64,000 bases of DNA from an uncultured Erwinia sp. (lineage in GTDB: Bacteria > Pseudomonadota > Gammaproteobacteria > Enterobacterales > Enterobacteriaceae): positions 130,511-194,510 of the forward strand of contig CAMIKG010000002.1 in the NCBI GenBank assembly GCA_946221915.1, written 5' to 3'. Below are positions 8,497 through 17,298 of this stretch, one piece after another (the stretch's first letter is position 1; every line of letters begins with the position of its first letter). The position numbers and the translations under genes are program-made. The notes under the pieces were generated by a model that ran no database searches, had not been told where the DNA came from, and saw only the letters and a program-made list of their open reading frames with translations.

Positions 8497-9393
8497 ATGC
8501 GGATGTCCCATATTAATTACAACCATCTCTATTACTTCTGGCAAGTGTGTAAAGAGGGCTCGATCGTCGGGGCGGCGGAAGCGCTGTTCCTGACGCCGCA
8601 GACGATTACCGGACAGATTAAAGCGCTGGAGGAGCGACTGCAGGGCAAACTGTTTAAGCGTCAGGGGCGTGGCGTGGTGCCATCCGAACTGGGGCAGCTG
8701 GTATTTCGCTATGCTGATCGCATGTTTACCCTCAGCCAGGAAATGCTGGATATCGTTAACTATCGTAAGGAGTCGAACCTGCTGTTTGATGTCGGCGTGG
8801 CGGATGCGCTATCGAAGCGGCTGGTCAGTCGGGTACTGGAAACGGCGGTGGAGGAGGATGAGAAGATCCATCTGCGTTGTTTTGAATCTACCCATGAGAT
8901 GCTGCTGGAGCAACTGAGTCAGCATAAGTTGGATATGATCCTGTCTGACTGTCCGATTGATTCCACCCAGCAGGAGGGGCTGTTTTCCGTCAAACTTGGC
9001 GAGTGTGGCGTCAGTTTCTGGTGTACACGGCCGCTGCCGGATAAACCCTTTCCAGCCTGTCTGCAACAGCGTCGTCTGTTAATTCCCGGCAGGCGTTCGA
9101 TGCTTGGCCGTAAGCTGCTGAACTGGTTTCATTCCCAGGGGATACAGGTGGAGATCCTCGGGGAATTCGATGATGCGGCCTTAATGAAAGCGTTTGGCGC
9201 CGCCAACAACGCGATCTTTGTCGCGCCATCACTGTATGGCCTGGATATCTATCGCGATGAGGAGATTGTTGAGATTGGGCGGGTAGAGAGCGTGATGGAA
9301 GAGTATCACGTGATTTTCGCCGAACGGATGATCCAGCATCCGGCAGTGCAGCGCATCTGCAATAAGGATTTCAGTGAACTTTTCACTTCATAA
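8497..9393 (+). CDS. nhaR: LysR-type activator NhaR
   Basis: Transcription activator of nhaA (and in E. coli also of osmC and pgaABCD) that responds to Na+. The N-terminal winged helix-turn-helix contains GSIVGAAEALFLTPQTITGQIKALEERL, followed by a LysR effector domain; 298 residues. I chose ATG 8497 (MRMSHINYNHLYYFW) because this is the conserved NhaR N-terminus and AAAGGAG lies 8 bases upstream; the same frame stays open upstream to 8425 but that extension is not conserved in the family. Its end is followed by a large palindrome and the terminator shared with rpsT. Confidence 0.96.
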   Translation: MRMSHINYNHLYYFWQVCKEGSIVGAAEALFLTPQTITGQIKALEERLQGKLFKRQGRGVVPSELGQLVFRYADRMFTLSQEMLDIVNYRKESNLLFDVGVADALSKRLVSRVLETAVEEDEKIHLRCFESTHEMLLEQLSQHKLDMILSDCPIDSTQQEGLFSVKLGECGVSFWCTRPLPDKPFPACLQQRRLLIPGRRSMLGRKLLNWFHSQGIQVEILGEFDDAALMKAFGAANNAIFVAPSLYGLDIYRDEEIVEIGRVESVMEEYHVIFAERMIQHPAVQRICNKDFSELFTS

Positions 9394-9403
9394 CTCGATC
9401 ACA

Positions 9404-9512
9404 GTGCAGCGAGCAAAGGCCAAATAAGGCAAAAATTGACGACAAAGCGCAGCGTACCTCAGTACGTGAGCATTTGGTGGAGATTTTTAACGCAGTATGG
9501 CCGACGCGCAGC
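9404..9512. repeat. Large imperfect intergenic palindrome
   Basis: A roughly 110-base inverted repeat centred on CGTAC-CTCA-GTACG (9453-9466). Outward from the centre, GCGCAG/TGAGC, CAAA/TTTG, AAAAAT/ATTTTT and GGCC (9418-9421)/GGCC (9499-9502) pair, with mismatches between. It fills the gap between nhaR and the rpsT terminator and contains no gene. The shape is that of dispersed enterobacterial palindromic elements (ERIC- or YPAL-like); family membership is inference. Confidence 0.65.
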
Positions 9513-9535
9513 AAACGACTATTTTTCACAGACGT

Positions 9536-9563
9536 AAAAAAACCGGCGATAAGCCGGTTTTTT
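9536..9563. terminator. Bidirectional terminator between nhaR and rpsT
   Basis: AAACCGGC / GCCGGTTT stem with loop GATAA, flanked by an A-run on the left and a T-run on the right, so it can end transcription from both nhaR (+) and rpsT (-). Confidence 0.9.
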
Positions 9564-9587
9564 CCAAAGCTGATTAGCAAATTAGCA

Positions 9588-9851
9588 TTAAGCCAGTTTG
9601 CTGATCTGTGCAGCCAGGTTTGCTTTATGGCGTGCAGCTTTGTTTTTGTGGATCAGACCTTTAGCAGCCTGACGGTCCACGATTGGTTGCATTTCGTTAA
9701 ATGCGTTCTGTGCAGCTTCTTTATCGCCAGCAGCGATTGCCGCGTATACTTTCTTAACAAAAGTACGCATCATAGAACGACGGCTAGCGTTGTGCTTGCG
9801 GCGCTTCTCAGATGTTACGGCGCGTTTCTTAGCTGATTTGATATTAGCCAA
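9588..9851 (-). CDS. rpsT: 30S ribosomal protein S20
   Basis: Small basic primary 16S rRNA-binding protein of the 30S subunit; 87 residues as in E. coli. The start codon is TTG (reverse complement of CAA at 9849-9851) with the Shine-Dalgarno GGGAGTT upstream. A UUG start is known for E. coli rpsT, where weak initiation is linked to autogenous control by S20. The sequence begins MANIKSAKKRAVTSEKRRKHNASRR. It is transcribed divergently from ribF from a consensus promoter at 9898-9926 and ends at a bidirectional terminator. Confidence 0.98.
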   Translation of the reverse strand: MANIKSAKKRAVTSEKRRKHNASRRSMMRTFVKKVYAAIAAGDKEAAQNAFNEMQPIVDRQAAKGLIHKNKAARHKANLAAQISKLA

Positions 9852-9897
9852 GGTCCAACTCCCAAATATACTATTGAGGACAATTCAAAGGCCGAGG

Positions 9898-9926
9898 AAT
9901 ATGCCTTTTTAGCCTTCGTTTGTCAA
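9898..9926 (-). promoter_or_regulatory. Sigma-70 promoter of rpsT
   Basis: On the minus strand TTGACA (9921-9926) and CATATT (9898-9903) are spaced by exactly 17 bases: a full-consensus -35 with a 4/6 -10 box, about 50 bases upstream of the UUG start. Confidence 0.85.
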
Positions 9927-10110
9927 TGGATTTGTGCAAATAAGCGCCGTTGTACGTCAGCGCTTGATTACGTTGTGATGGCGCAGGATTCTACCAGCAT
10001 CAGGGATGCGAATACAGTCTTTCGGCATAAAATTATTCGTATCTGTGCGCCACAAAGACGCTCATATGCGGAAATCCATTGGAGAATCCCTCAAACGGTT
10101 CAATCGCGGG

Positions 10111-10139
10111 TTAACCTTAACCGCTGTACAAGGTATAAT
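10111..10139 (+). promoter_or_regulatory. Sigma-70 promoter of the ribF-ileS-lspA operon
   Basis: TTAACC (10111-10116) and a perfect TATAAT (10134-10139) with a 17-base spacer, 30 bases upstream of the ribF ATG. Confidence 0.75.
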
Positions 10140-10168
10140 CCGCCGATTTCCATTAATTTGAGCCAGCC

Positions 10169-11107
10169 ATGAAGTTTATCCGCGGCATACATAATATTCG
10201 GGAACAGCATCGCGGCTGCGTGCTGACCATTGGCAACTTTGACGGCGTACATCGCGGTCATCAGTCCCTGTTGGCTCGTTTGTGCGCCGAAGGACGTCAG
10301 CGTGGTTTACCGGTGATGGTGATGCTGTTTGAGCCCCATCCGCTGGAGTTGTTTGCCGGCGATAAAGCGCCAGCGCGCCTGACGCGTCTGCGCGAAAAAT
10401 TGCGTTACCTGCAACAGGCTGGCGTCGATGCGGTGCTGTGCGCCCGTTTCGACCACCGTTTTGCCGCACAGAGCGCGCAGAGCTTTATTGCCGATCTGCT
10501 GGTAGGCAAACTGGGCGTCAAATTTCTCGCCGTGGGGGATGATTTCCGCTTTGGCGCTGGTCGTGAAGGTGATTTCCTGTTATTACAGAAAGCGGGCGCT
10601 GAATATGGCTTTGATGTCATCAGCACCCAGACCTTCTGCGAAGATGGCAAGCGCGTCAGCAGTACAGCGGTACGTCAGGCGCTGGCGCAAGACCAGCTGG
10701 CGCTGGCCGAATCGCTGCTTGGTCATCCCTTCAGCATTTCAGGCCGTGTCGTGCATGGCGATGCGCTGGGCCGCACGATTGGCTTCCCCACGGCAAATAT
10801 CCCGTTACGCCGCACGGTCTCGCCAGTGAAAGGCGTCTATGCGGTGGAAGTGCATGGTCTGGGCGAACAACCGCTGCCCGGCGTGGCGAATATCGGCACC
10901 CGGCCCACGGTGGCTGGGATACGTCAGCAGCTGGAAGTGCACCTGCTGGATGTTGCAATCAACTTGTACGGACGCCATATAGATGTGGTGATCTGTCAAA
11001 AAATCCGTAACGAGCAGCGTTTCGCCTCGCTCGACGCGTTAAAAGAGCAAATTGCTAAAGATGTGGTGACCGCCCGAAATTACTTTGGGCTGAAAACACC
11101 GGTTTAA
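10169..11107 (+). CDS. ribF: Bifunctional riboflavin kinase / FAD synthetase
   Basis: Converts riboflavin to FMN and then to FAD in the cytosol. The N-terminal nucleotidyltransferase (FAD synthetase) domain has GNFDGVHRGHQ at about residues 22-32 and SSTAVRQAL near 170; the C-terminal flavokinase domain contains GRTIGFPTANI and GVYAVEV. The 312 residues match the E. coli length. It is the first gene of the ribF-ileS-lspA-fkpB-ispH operon, 34 bases before ileS, and divergent from rpsT. Confidence 0.98.
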   Translation: MKFIRGIHNIREQHRGCVLTIGNFDGVHRGHQSLLARLCAEGRQRGLPVMVMLFEPHPLELFAGDKAPARLTRLREKLRYLQQAGVDAVLCARFDHRFAAQSAQSFIADLLVGKLGVKFLAVGDDFRFGAGREGDFLLLQKAGAEYGFDVISTQTFCEDGKRVSSTAVRQALAQDQLALAESLLGHPFSISGRVVHGDALGRTIGFPTANIPLRRTVSPVKGVYAVEVHGLGEQPLPGVANIGTRPTVAGIRQQLEVHLLDVAINLYGRHIDVVICQKIRNEQRFASLDALKEQIAKDVVTARNYFGLKTPV

Positions 11108-11141
11108 AAACCAAAAACCGACCAATGGAACCGAGAATCTG

Positions 11142-13958
11142 ATGAGTGACTATAAATCAACCCTGAATTTGCCGGAAACGGGGTTCCCAATGCGTGGCGA
11201 TCTGGCCAAACGCGAACCGGGAATGCTGCAACGCTGGACTGATGACGATCTGTACGGCATCATCCGCGCAGCCAAAAAAGGGAAAAAAACCTTTATCCTG
11301 CACGATGGCCCTCCGTACGCTAACGGCAGCATTCATATTGGTCACTCAGTTAACAAGATTCTGAAAGACATTATTGTGAAGTCCAAAGGCATGGCGGGCT
11401 ACGATTCGCCGTATGTGCCGGGCTGGGACTGTCACGGTCTGCCTATCGAGCATAAAGTCGAGCAGATGATCGGTAAGCCGGGCGAGAAAGTGAGTGCTGC
11501 GGAGTTCCGTGCTGCCTGCCGCAAATACGCCGCAGAACAGGTGGAAGGTCAGAAGAAAGACTTTATCCGTCTTGGCGTGCTCGGCGACTGGGAACGTCCT
11601 TATCTGACGATGAATTTCCAGACCGAAGCCAATATCATCCGTGCGCTGGGTAAAATTATCGGCAACGGCCACCTGCACAAAGGCGCGAAGCCGGTGCACT
11701 GGTGTCTGGATTGCCGTTCCGCGCTGGCGGAAGCGGAAGTTGAGTATTACGACAAAACCTCCCCATCCATCGATGTGATGTTTAACGCCAGCGATCGCGA
11801 CGCCGTGGCGGCGAAATTCGGCGCCAGCAGTGTCAATGGCCCGATCGCACTGGTGATCTGGACCACCACCCCGTGGACCATGCCGGCTAACCGTGCGATC
11901 TCGCTGCATCCGGAATTTGAATACCAGCTGGTGCAGATCGACGGCAAGGCGCTGATCCTCGCCAAAGATCTGGCGGAGAGCGTGCTGAAACGCGCAGGTG
12001 TCAGCGAGTGGCAGGTGCTGGGTTCCACCACCGGCGCCACGCTGGAACTGATGCGCTTCCAGCATCCATTCCTTAGCTTCGATGTGCCTGTGGTGCTGGG
12101 CGAACACGTGACTCTTGATGCCGGTACTGGCGCGGTACACACCGCTCCAGGTCATGGCCCGGATGACTATGTGATCGGCCAGAAATATGGTCTGGAAACC
12201 GCTAACCCGGTAGGTCCGGACGGCACGTATGTAGCCGGGACTTACCCGACGCTGGACGGCGTCAACGTCTTCAAAGCCAACGATATGATCGTTGAACTGC
12301 TGCGCGAGAAAGGTGGCCTGCTGCACGTAGAAAAACTGCAGCACAGCTATCCGTCCTGCTGGCGCCATAAAACGCCGATCATCTTCCGCGCGACGCCACA
12401 ATGGTTTGTCAGCATGGATCAGAAAGGCCTGCGCGCGCAGTCACTGAAAGAGATCAAAGGCGTGCAGTGGATCCCGGACTGGGGCCAGGCGCGTATTGAA
12501 GCGATGGTGGCGAACCGTCCTGACTGGTGTATCTCCCGTCAGCGCACCTGGGGCGTGCCGATGGCGCTGTTCGTCCATAAAGATAGCGAAGAGCTGCATC
12601 CGCGTACGCTGGAACTGATGGAAGAAGTGGCGAAGCGCGTGGAAGTCGACGGTATTCAGGCCTGGTGGGATCTGGATGCGAAAGAACTGCTGGGTGCCGA
12701 AGCCGCTGACTACGTGAAAGTGCCGGATACGCTGGACGTATGGTTTGACTCCGGGTCAACTCACTCCTCTGTGGTGGATGTGCGTCCTGAGTTCTCTGGT
12801 CACAGCGCCGATATGTATCTGGAAGGTTCTGACCAGCATCGTGGCTGGTTCATGTCTTCACTGATGATCTCCACCGCGATGAAAGGCAAAGCGCCTTATC
12901 GCCAGGTGCTGACTCACGGCTTCACCGTCGATGGTCAGGGCCGTAAGATGTCGAAATCTATCGGCAACACCGTGGCGCCGCAGGACGTAATGGACAAACT
13001 GGGCGCAGACATTCTGCGTCTGTGGGTCGCCTCTACCGACTACTCCGGTGAAATGGCGGTTTCCGATGAAATCCTCAAGCGTTCCGCTGATGCGTATCGC
13101 CGTATCCGTAACACCGCGCGCTTCCTGCTGGCGAACCTGAACGGTTTCAACCCGGAAACCGATATGGTGAAACCCGAAGAGATGGTTGTGGTGGATCGCT
13201 GGGCGGTGGGCCGCGCCAAAGCGGCGCAGGACGATATTATCGCCTCTTACGCGAACTACGACTTCCACGAAGTGGTGCAGCGTCTGATGCAGTTCTGCTC
13301 CATTGAGATGGGCTCGTTCTATCTCGATATCATCAAAGACCGTCAGTACACGGTGAAAGCCGATGGCCTGGCGCGCCGCAGCTGCCAGACAGCCCTGTGG
13401 TATATCGCTGAAGCGCTGGTCCGCTGGATGGCGCCGATCATGTCGTTTACTGCGGACGAAATCTGGGCTTACCTGCCAGGCAAACGCGCACAGTACGTAT
13501 TCACCGAAGAGTGGTTCGATGGTCTGTTCGGGCTGGCCGAAAATGAGCCGCTGAACGATGCTTACTGGGCGGAACTGCTGAAAGTGCGTGGCGAAGTGAA
13601 CCGCGTGATTGAGCAGGCGCGTGCGGATAAGCGTATCGGCGGCTCACTGGAAGCGACTGTGACGCTGTATGCTGATGCGGCACTGGCGGCAAAACTGAAC
13701 AGTCTCGGTGATGAGCTGCGCTTTGTGCTGCTGACCTCTGGCGCGCAGGTGGCGGATTACGCGCTGGCGACAGAAGAAGCCCAGCAGAGCGAAGTGTTAA
13801 AAGGTCTGAAAATCGCGCTGCACAAAGCAGAAGGCGAGAAATGTCCACGCTGCTGGCATTACACTACTGACATTGGTCAGAATGCGGAGCACCCGGATGT
13901 TTGCGGGCGCTGTGTTACTAACGTAGCCGGAAACGGCGAAGAGCGTAAATTTGCCTGA
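11142..13958 (+). CDS. ileS: Isoleucyl-tRNA synthetase
   Basis: Charges tRNA-Ile with isoleucine and edits misactivated valine. The 938-residue class I enzyme carries HIGH (65-68, in PPYANGSIHIGHSVN), the editing CP1 domain including WTTTPWTMPANRA, KMSKS (602-606), and a C-terminal zinc site CPRCWHY...CGRC. Start ATG 11142 follows CCGAGAATCTG. The stop overlaps the lspA start by one base (TGATG at 13956-13960), indicating translational coupling. Confidence 0.99.
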   Translation: MSDYKSTLNLPETGFPMRGDLAKREPGMLQRWTDDDLYGIIRAAKKGKKTFILHDGPPYANGSIHIGHSVNKILKDIIVKSKGMAGYDSPYVPGWDCHGLPIEHKVEQMIGKPGEKVSAAEFRAACRKYAAEQVEGQKKDFIRLGVLGDWERPYLTMNFQTEANIIRALGKIIGNGHLHKGAKPVHWCLDCRSALAEAEVEYYDKTSPSIDVMFNASDRDAVAAKFGASSVNGPIALVIWTTTPWTMPANRAISLHPEFEYQLVQIDGKALILAKDLAESVLKRAGVSEWQVLGSTTGATLELMRFQHPFLSFDVPVVLGEHVTLDAGTGAVHTAPGHGPDDYVIGQKYGLETANPVGPDGTYVAGTYPTLDGVNVFKANDMIVELLREKGGLLHVEKLQHSYPSCWRHKTPIIFRATPQWFVSMDQKGLRAQSLKEIKGVQWIPDWGQARIEAMVANRPDWCISRQRTWGVPMALFVHKDSEELHPRTLELMEEVAKRVEVDGIQAWWDLDAKELLGAEAADYVKVPDTLDVWFDSGSTHSSVVDVRPEFSGHSADMYLEGSDQHRGWFMSSLMISTAMKGKAPYRQVLTHGFTVDGQGRKMSKSIGNTVAPQDVMDKLGADILRLWVASTDYSGEMAVSDEILKRSADAYRRIRNTARFLLANLNGFNPETDMVKPEEMVVVDRWAVGRAKAAQDDIIASYANYDFHEVVQRLMQFCSIEMGSFYLDIIKDRQYTVKADGLARRSCQTALWYIAEALVRWMAPIMSFTADEIWAYLPGKRAQYVFTEEWFDGLFGLAENEPLNDAYWAELLKVRGEVNRVIEQARADKRIGGSLEATVTLYADAALAAKLNSLGDELRFVLLTSGAQVADYALATEEAQQSEVLKGLKIALHKAEGEKCPRCWHYTTDIGQNAEHPDVCGRCVTNVAGNGEERKFA

Positions 13959-14464
13959 TGCGTAAGCCACTTTTATCGACAGGACTGCGCTGGCTGTGGC
14001 TGGTGCTGGTGGTTATTGCCATCGACTTTGGCAGCAAGATGTGGATTTTAAATAATCTGATGCTGCACGAGTCGATTACGGTGATGCCACATTTTAATCT
14101 TTTCTATGCACGCAACTACGGCGCGGCGTTCAGTTTCCTCGCCGATAAAGGTGGCTGGCAGCGCTTCTTCTTTGCTGGCATCGCGATTGCTATCGTGATC
14201 GCACTGGCGGTGATGATGTACCGCACCGCCGCCAGCCAGAAGCTGAACAACATCGCCTATGCGTTGATTATGGGCGGTGCGCTGGGCAACTTGTTTGATC
14301 GCGCGTACCACGGCTTTGTGGTCGATTTTATCGACTTCTATATTGGCGACTGGCATTTTGCCACCTTCAATATCGCCGACTGCGGCATCTGTATTGGTGC
14401 CGCACTGATTGTGCTGGAGGGGTTCCTGACCCCTTCCGGCAAGCAGACTCAACAGAAAGGGTAG
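13958..14464 (+). CDS. lspA: Lipoprotein signal peptidase (signal peptidase II)
   Basis: Inner-membrane aspartyl protease that removes signal peptides from prolipoproteins after diacylglyceryl modification; target of globomycin. 168 residues with four membrane segments; the catalytic aspartates are in VVDFIDFY (D123) and FNIADCGI (D141), with GGALGNLFDR before them. It overlaps ileS by one base and lies 3 bases before fkpB. Its likely substrates in this window include the PemB-like esterase, the Bor-like protein and the secretin at 33308-35182. Confidence 0.98.
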   Translation: MRKPLLSTGLRWLWLVLVVIAIDFGSKMWILNNLMLHESITVMPHFNLFYARNYGAAFSFLADKGGWQRFFFAGIAIAIVIALAVMMYRTAASQKLNNIAYALIMGGALGNLFDRAYHGFVVDFIDFYIGDWHFATFNIADCGICIGAALIVLEGFLTPSGKQTQQKG

Positions 14465-14467
14465 GGC

Positions 14468-14938
14468 ATGACGGATTCTGTACAGCATGACAGTGCGGTG
14501 CTGGTGCATTTCACCCTGAAGCTGGAAGATGGTTCAACGGCGGAATCCACCCGGGCTAACGGCAAACCGGCGCTGTTTCGCCTTGGCGATGGCAGCCTGT
14601 CGGAAGGTCTGGAGCAGGCGTTGCTGGGGCTGAAAGCGGGTGACAAACACCAGTTCAGTCTGGCGCCGGAATCCGCTTTTGGTGCGGCGAGCCCGGATAT
14701 GATTCAGTACTTCTCCCGCCGCGATTTTATGCAGGCGGGCGAACCTGAAGTGGGCACCATTATGCTGTTTACTGGCATGGGTGGTAATGAAATGCCAGGC
14801 GTGATTCGTGATATTTCGGGTGATTCGATTACCGTGGACTTTAATCATCCGCTGGCGGGACAAACCATTCAGTTTGATATCGAAGTGCTGGAGATCGATC
14901 CGGTACTGGAGGGCACCGATGCAAATTCTGCTGGCTAA
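14468..14938 (+). CDS. fkpB: FKBP-type peptidyl-prolyl isomerase FkpB
   Basis: SlpA-type cytosolic FKBP with proline isomerase and chaperone activity. It has 156 residues, slightly longer than E. coli FkpB (149). The FKBP fold with inserted IF domain is seen in DGSTAESTRANGKPALFRLGDG, LGLKAGDKHQFSLAPESAFG, and the C-terminal NHPLAGQTIQFDIEVLEI. It lies between lspA and ispH as in E. coli, and its 3' end overlaps the ispH start by 20 bases. Confidence 0.97.
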   Translation: MTDSVQHDSAVLVHFTLKLEDGSTAESTRANGKPALFRLGDGSLSEGLEQALLGLKAGDKHQFSLAPESAFGAASPDMIQYFSRRDFMQAGEPEVGTIMLFTGMGGNEMPGVIRDISGDSITVDFNHPLAGQTIQFDIEVLEIDPVLEGTDANSAG

Positions 14939-15872
14939 CCCACGTGGCTTCTGTGCGGGCGTCGATCGCGCCATCAGCATTGTGGAGCGGGCGCTGGAGA
15001 TGTATGGCGCGCCGATCTATGTGCGCCACGAAGTGGTGCATAACCGCTATGTGGTGAACAGCCTGCGTGAACGCGGCGCGATCTTTATTGAAGAGATCGC
15101 GGAAGTGCCGGATGGTTCGATCCTGATCTTCTCTGCGCATGGCGTCTCTCAGGCCGTGCGCGCCGAAGCGCGCGCGCGCGATCTCACTATGCTGTTCGAC
15201 GCCACCTGTCCGCTGGTGACCAAAGTGCATATGGAAGTGGCGCGCGCCAGTCGCAAAGGCACAGAAGCGATTCTGATTGGTCATGCCGGGCATCCGGAAG
15301 TGGAAGGCACCATGGGCCAGTACAGTAACCCGGCTGGGGGCATGTATCTGGTGGAGTCGCCCGCCGATGTGCTGAAACTGCAGGTGAAAAACGAAGATAA
15401 CCTGTGCTTTATGACGCAGACCACGCTGTCGGTGGATGATACCTCTGATGTGATTGACGCGCTGCGTCAGCGCTTCCCGAAAATCGTAGGCCCGCGTAAA
15501 GACGACATCTGCTACGCCACCACTAACCGCCAGGAAGCGGTACGTGTGCTGGCGAAGGATGCCGATGTGGTGCTGGTAGTCGGTTCGAAAAACTCCTCCA
15601 ACTCCAACCGCCTGGCGGAGCTGGCGCAGCGCGCGGGTAAACTGGCGCGACTGATCGATTCAGCGGACGACATTCAGGAAGAGTGGCTGAAAGGCGCCAG
15701 CTGCGTTGGCGTCACCGCTGGTGCTTCAGCGCCGGATATTTTGGTGCAGCAGGTTATTGATCGTCTGCGTCAGTTCGGCGGCGATGCTGCGATTGAACTG
15801 ATTGGTCGCGAAGAGAACATCGTGTTTGAAGTGCCGAAAGAGCTGCGAGTTGAAGTGAAGCAGGTAGACTGA
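14919..15872 (+). CDS. ispH: 4-hydroxy-3-methylbut-2-enyl diphosphate reductase
   Basis: Last enzyme of the MEP isoprenoid pathway; its [4Fe-4S] centre reduces HMBPP to IPP and DMAPP. Iron-sulfur ligands are visible: C12 in NPRGFCAGVDRA, C97 in FDATCPLV, and the cysteine of DICYATTNRQ. Start ATG 14919 (MQILLANPRGFC) gives 317 residues, like the E. coli 316; the frame is open upstream to 14808 but that would be inside fkpB and is not conserved. It is the end of the ribF operon; a GC-rich hairpin follows. Confidence 0.98.
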   Translation: MQILLANPRGFCAGVDRAISIVERALEMYGAPIYVRHEVVHNRYVVNSLRERGAIFIEEIAEVPDGSILIFSAHGVSQAVRAEARARDLTMLFDATCPLVTKVHMEVARASRKGTEAILIGHAGHPEVEGTMGQYSNPAGGMYLVESPADVLKLQVKNEDNLCFMTQTTLSVDDTSDVIDALRQRFPKIVGPRKDDICYATTNRQEAVRVLAKDADVVLVVGSKNSSNSNRLAELAQRAGKLARLIDSADDIQEEWLKGASCVGVTAGASAPDILVQQVIDRLRQFGGDAAIELIGREENIVFEVPKELRVEVKQVD

Positions 15873-15883
15873 CTTTGCATCTC

Positions 15884-15908
15884 CTTTCCCCCGCTTTGCG
15901 GGGGAGGG
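15884..15908. repeat. GC-rich REP-like hairpin after ispH
   Basis: CTTTCCCCCGC / GCGGGGGAGGG with a three-base loop, containing two G-T pairs, 12 bases after the ispH stop. It closely resembles the hairpin at 2985-3009. No T-run follows, so it may protect the mRNA 3' end rather than terminate. Confidence 0.65.
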
Positions 15909-16075
15909 ACTCAGCAGTACCCCCCCTCTGATTTTCCCTGCAGTAATTTGTTTTACTGATAATCCCTCGCCACTGACGTAATATTCTAATTATATAGTGT
16001 TTGTTGTGGCGCAAATGTAGCCGCCTCGTTAACCTCTTAGCCTTGCTTGCAGGCACAGACAGTCAGGAAAGAAAT

Positions 16076-16897
16076 ATGAGTCATGCAGAAATCCGTATTG
16101 CCATTGTCGGTGCGCCCGGACGTATGGGCCGCCAGCTGATCCAGGCGACACATCAGGCGGAAGGCGTTCGCCTTGGCGCGGCACTGGCGCGCGCCGGTTC
16201 ATCACTGGTTGGCAGTGATGCCGGAGAGTTAGCCGGTATTGGCGCCATTGGCGTGCAAATCAGCGACAACCTTGACGCGGTAGTTAATGATTTCGATATT
16301 CTGATCGACTTCACCCGCCCGGAAGGCACGCTGGAGTATCTGACGTTTTGTCGTCAGCATCAGAAAGCTATCGTAATTGGCACCACCGGTTTTGATGACG
16401 CCGGTAAAGCGGCGATCAAAGAGGCGTCTGCAGAGATTGGCATTGTTTTCGCTGCCAACTTTAGCGTCGGCGTTAATCTGGTACTGAAGCTGCTGGAAAA
16501 AGCGGCAAAAGTCATGGGCGATTATGCCGATATTGAAATTGTCGAAGCGCATCACCGCCACAAAGTGGATGCGCCATCAGGCACCGCGCTGGCGATGGGC
16601 GAAGCGATTGCCGACGCGATGAACTGGGATCTTAAAGAGCACGCGGTGTACGCGCGCGAAGGGATTACTGGTGAGCGCGTGCCCAACAGTATCGGTTTTG
16701 CTTCACTGCGTGCTGGCGATATTGTCGGTGAGCACACCGCGATGTTTGCTGATATCGGCGAACGTGTTGAGATTACTCACAAGGCTTCCAGTCGGATGAC
16801 TTTCGCTAATGGTGCTGTTCGTGCCGCGCAGTGGTTGAGTTCGCGTAAAACGGGTCTTTATGATATGCGGGATGTGCTGAATTTAGAGAATCTTTAG
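16076..16897 (+). CDS. dapB: 4-hydroxy-tetrahydrodipicolinate reductase
   Basis: NAD(P)H-dependent second committed step of the diaminopimelate/lysine pathway, feeding both lysine and peptidoglycan. The N-terminal dinucleotide-binding motif VGAPGRMGRQ is at about 11-20, and the catalytic/substrate segment HHRHKVDAPSGTA at about 160-172. I chose ATG 16076 (MSHAEIRIAIVG, 273 residues, same as E. coli) with AGGAAAG upstream; the frame is open to 16001 without homology. It is a monocistronic gene with its own terminator at 16951-16980. Confidence 0.98.
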   Translation: MSHAEIRIAIVGAPGRMGRQLIQATHQAEGVRLGAALARAGSSLVGSDAGELAGIGAIGVQISDNLDAVVNDFDILIDFTRPEGTLEYLTFCRQHQKAIVIGTTGFDDAGKAAIKEASAEIGIVFAANFSVGVNLVLKLLEKAAKVMGDYADIEIVEAHHRHKVDAPSGTALAMGEAIADAMNWDLKEHAVYAREGITGERVPNSIGFASLRAGDIVGEHTAMFADIGERVEITHKASSRMTFANGAVRAAQWLSSRKTGLYDMRDVLNLENL

Positions 16898-16950
16898 TGT
16901 GTTGCGACCATCGTGATGTGGTTATTTCAATCATAAGTTTATGATTGTCA

Positions 16951-16980
16951 GGGCAATAATTTTATTGCCCTTTATTTTAT
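16951..16980 (+). terminator. Rho-independent terminator after dapB
   Basis: GGGCAATA (16951-16958) / TATTGCCC (16963-16970) with a 4-base loop, followed by TTTATTTTAT. Confidence 0.85.
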
Positions 16981-17068
16981 GAATAAAAAGGCGTTTTGTT
17001 GGTTATTTTTATCGTAACTGTCAAAAGTGTGTGTTTTGTCTTCTTTGTGAATCCGTTTTATTCCATTT

Positions 17069-17084
17069 TTGACCATTTGGTCTG
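17069..17084. promoter_or_regulatory. RutR operator upstream of carA P1
   Basis: TTGACCATTTGGTCTG matches the RutR consensus TTGACCAnnTGGTCAA at all but two outer positions. In E. coli RutR binds upstream of carA P1 and adjusts carAB to uracil/thymine availability; the same architecture is inferred here. Confidence 0.75.
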
Positions 17085-17226
17085 GTTTTTCACTTCTTCC
17101 AAACCGTTTTTAATTTCATTTCTGCAGGCAACCGGTTTTATCAGCCAGAAATCTCCGCTTTTCAGTGTCATTCTTCCGTAATAGTGTTCAGTGGGCTAAA
17201 AAAGTAAGAAAAAGTGGTCCTCAGGG

Positions 17227-17255
17227 TAGACATTGAGCAGGGCGATCATTAGAAT
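17227..17255 (+). promoter_or_regulatory. carAB promoter P1 (pyrimidine-controlled)
   Basis: TAGACA (17227-17232) and TAGAAT (17250-17255), 17-base spacer, each 5/6 to consensus. The CATTAGAATGC context resembles E. coli carP1, the promoter repressed by pyrimidines. Confidence 0.8.
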
Positions 17256-17298
17256 GCGCGCAATTTGCCAAAAATCGGCAGTTCACGCAGTTTTTGCA

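Larger units (their letters stand above)
9852..10168. other. Divergent rpsT-ribF regulatory spacer
   Basis: 317 bases between the start codons of rpsT and ribF. It contains the rpsT promoter (9898-9926, minus strand) and the ribF promoter (10111-10139, plus strand). A short + frame at 9975-10172 overlaps the ribF promoter and has no recognisable protein features. Confidence 0.8.

Noticed and set aside
14808..14918. Upstream extension of ispH and similar extensions of dapB, nhaR, gspF, gspO and the DUF4150 gene
   Set aside because: Each extension overlaps or precedes the conserved N-terminus with non-homologous sequence; internal starts with Shine-Dalgarno motifs fit the families.
16996..17181. 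61-codon + strand frame upstream of carA
   Set aside because: A/T-driven, overlaps a RutR operator, no Shine-Dalgarno and no recognisable protein.
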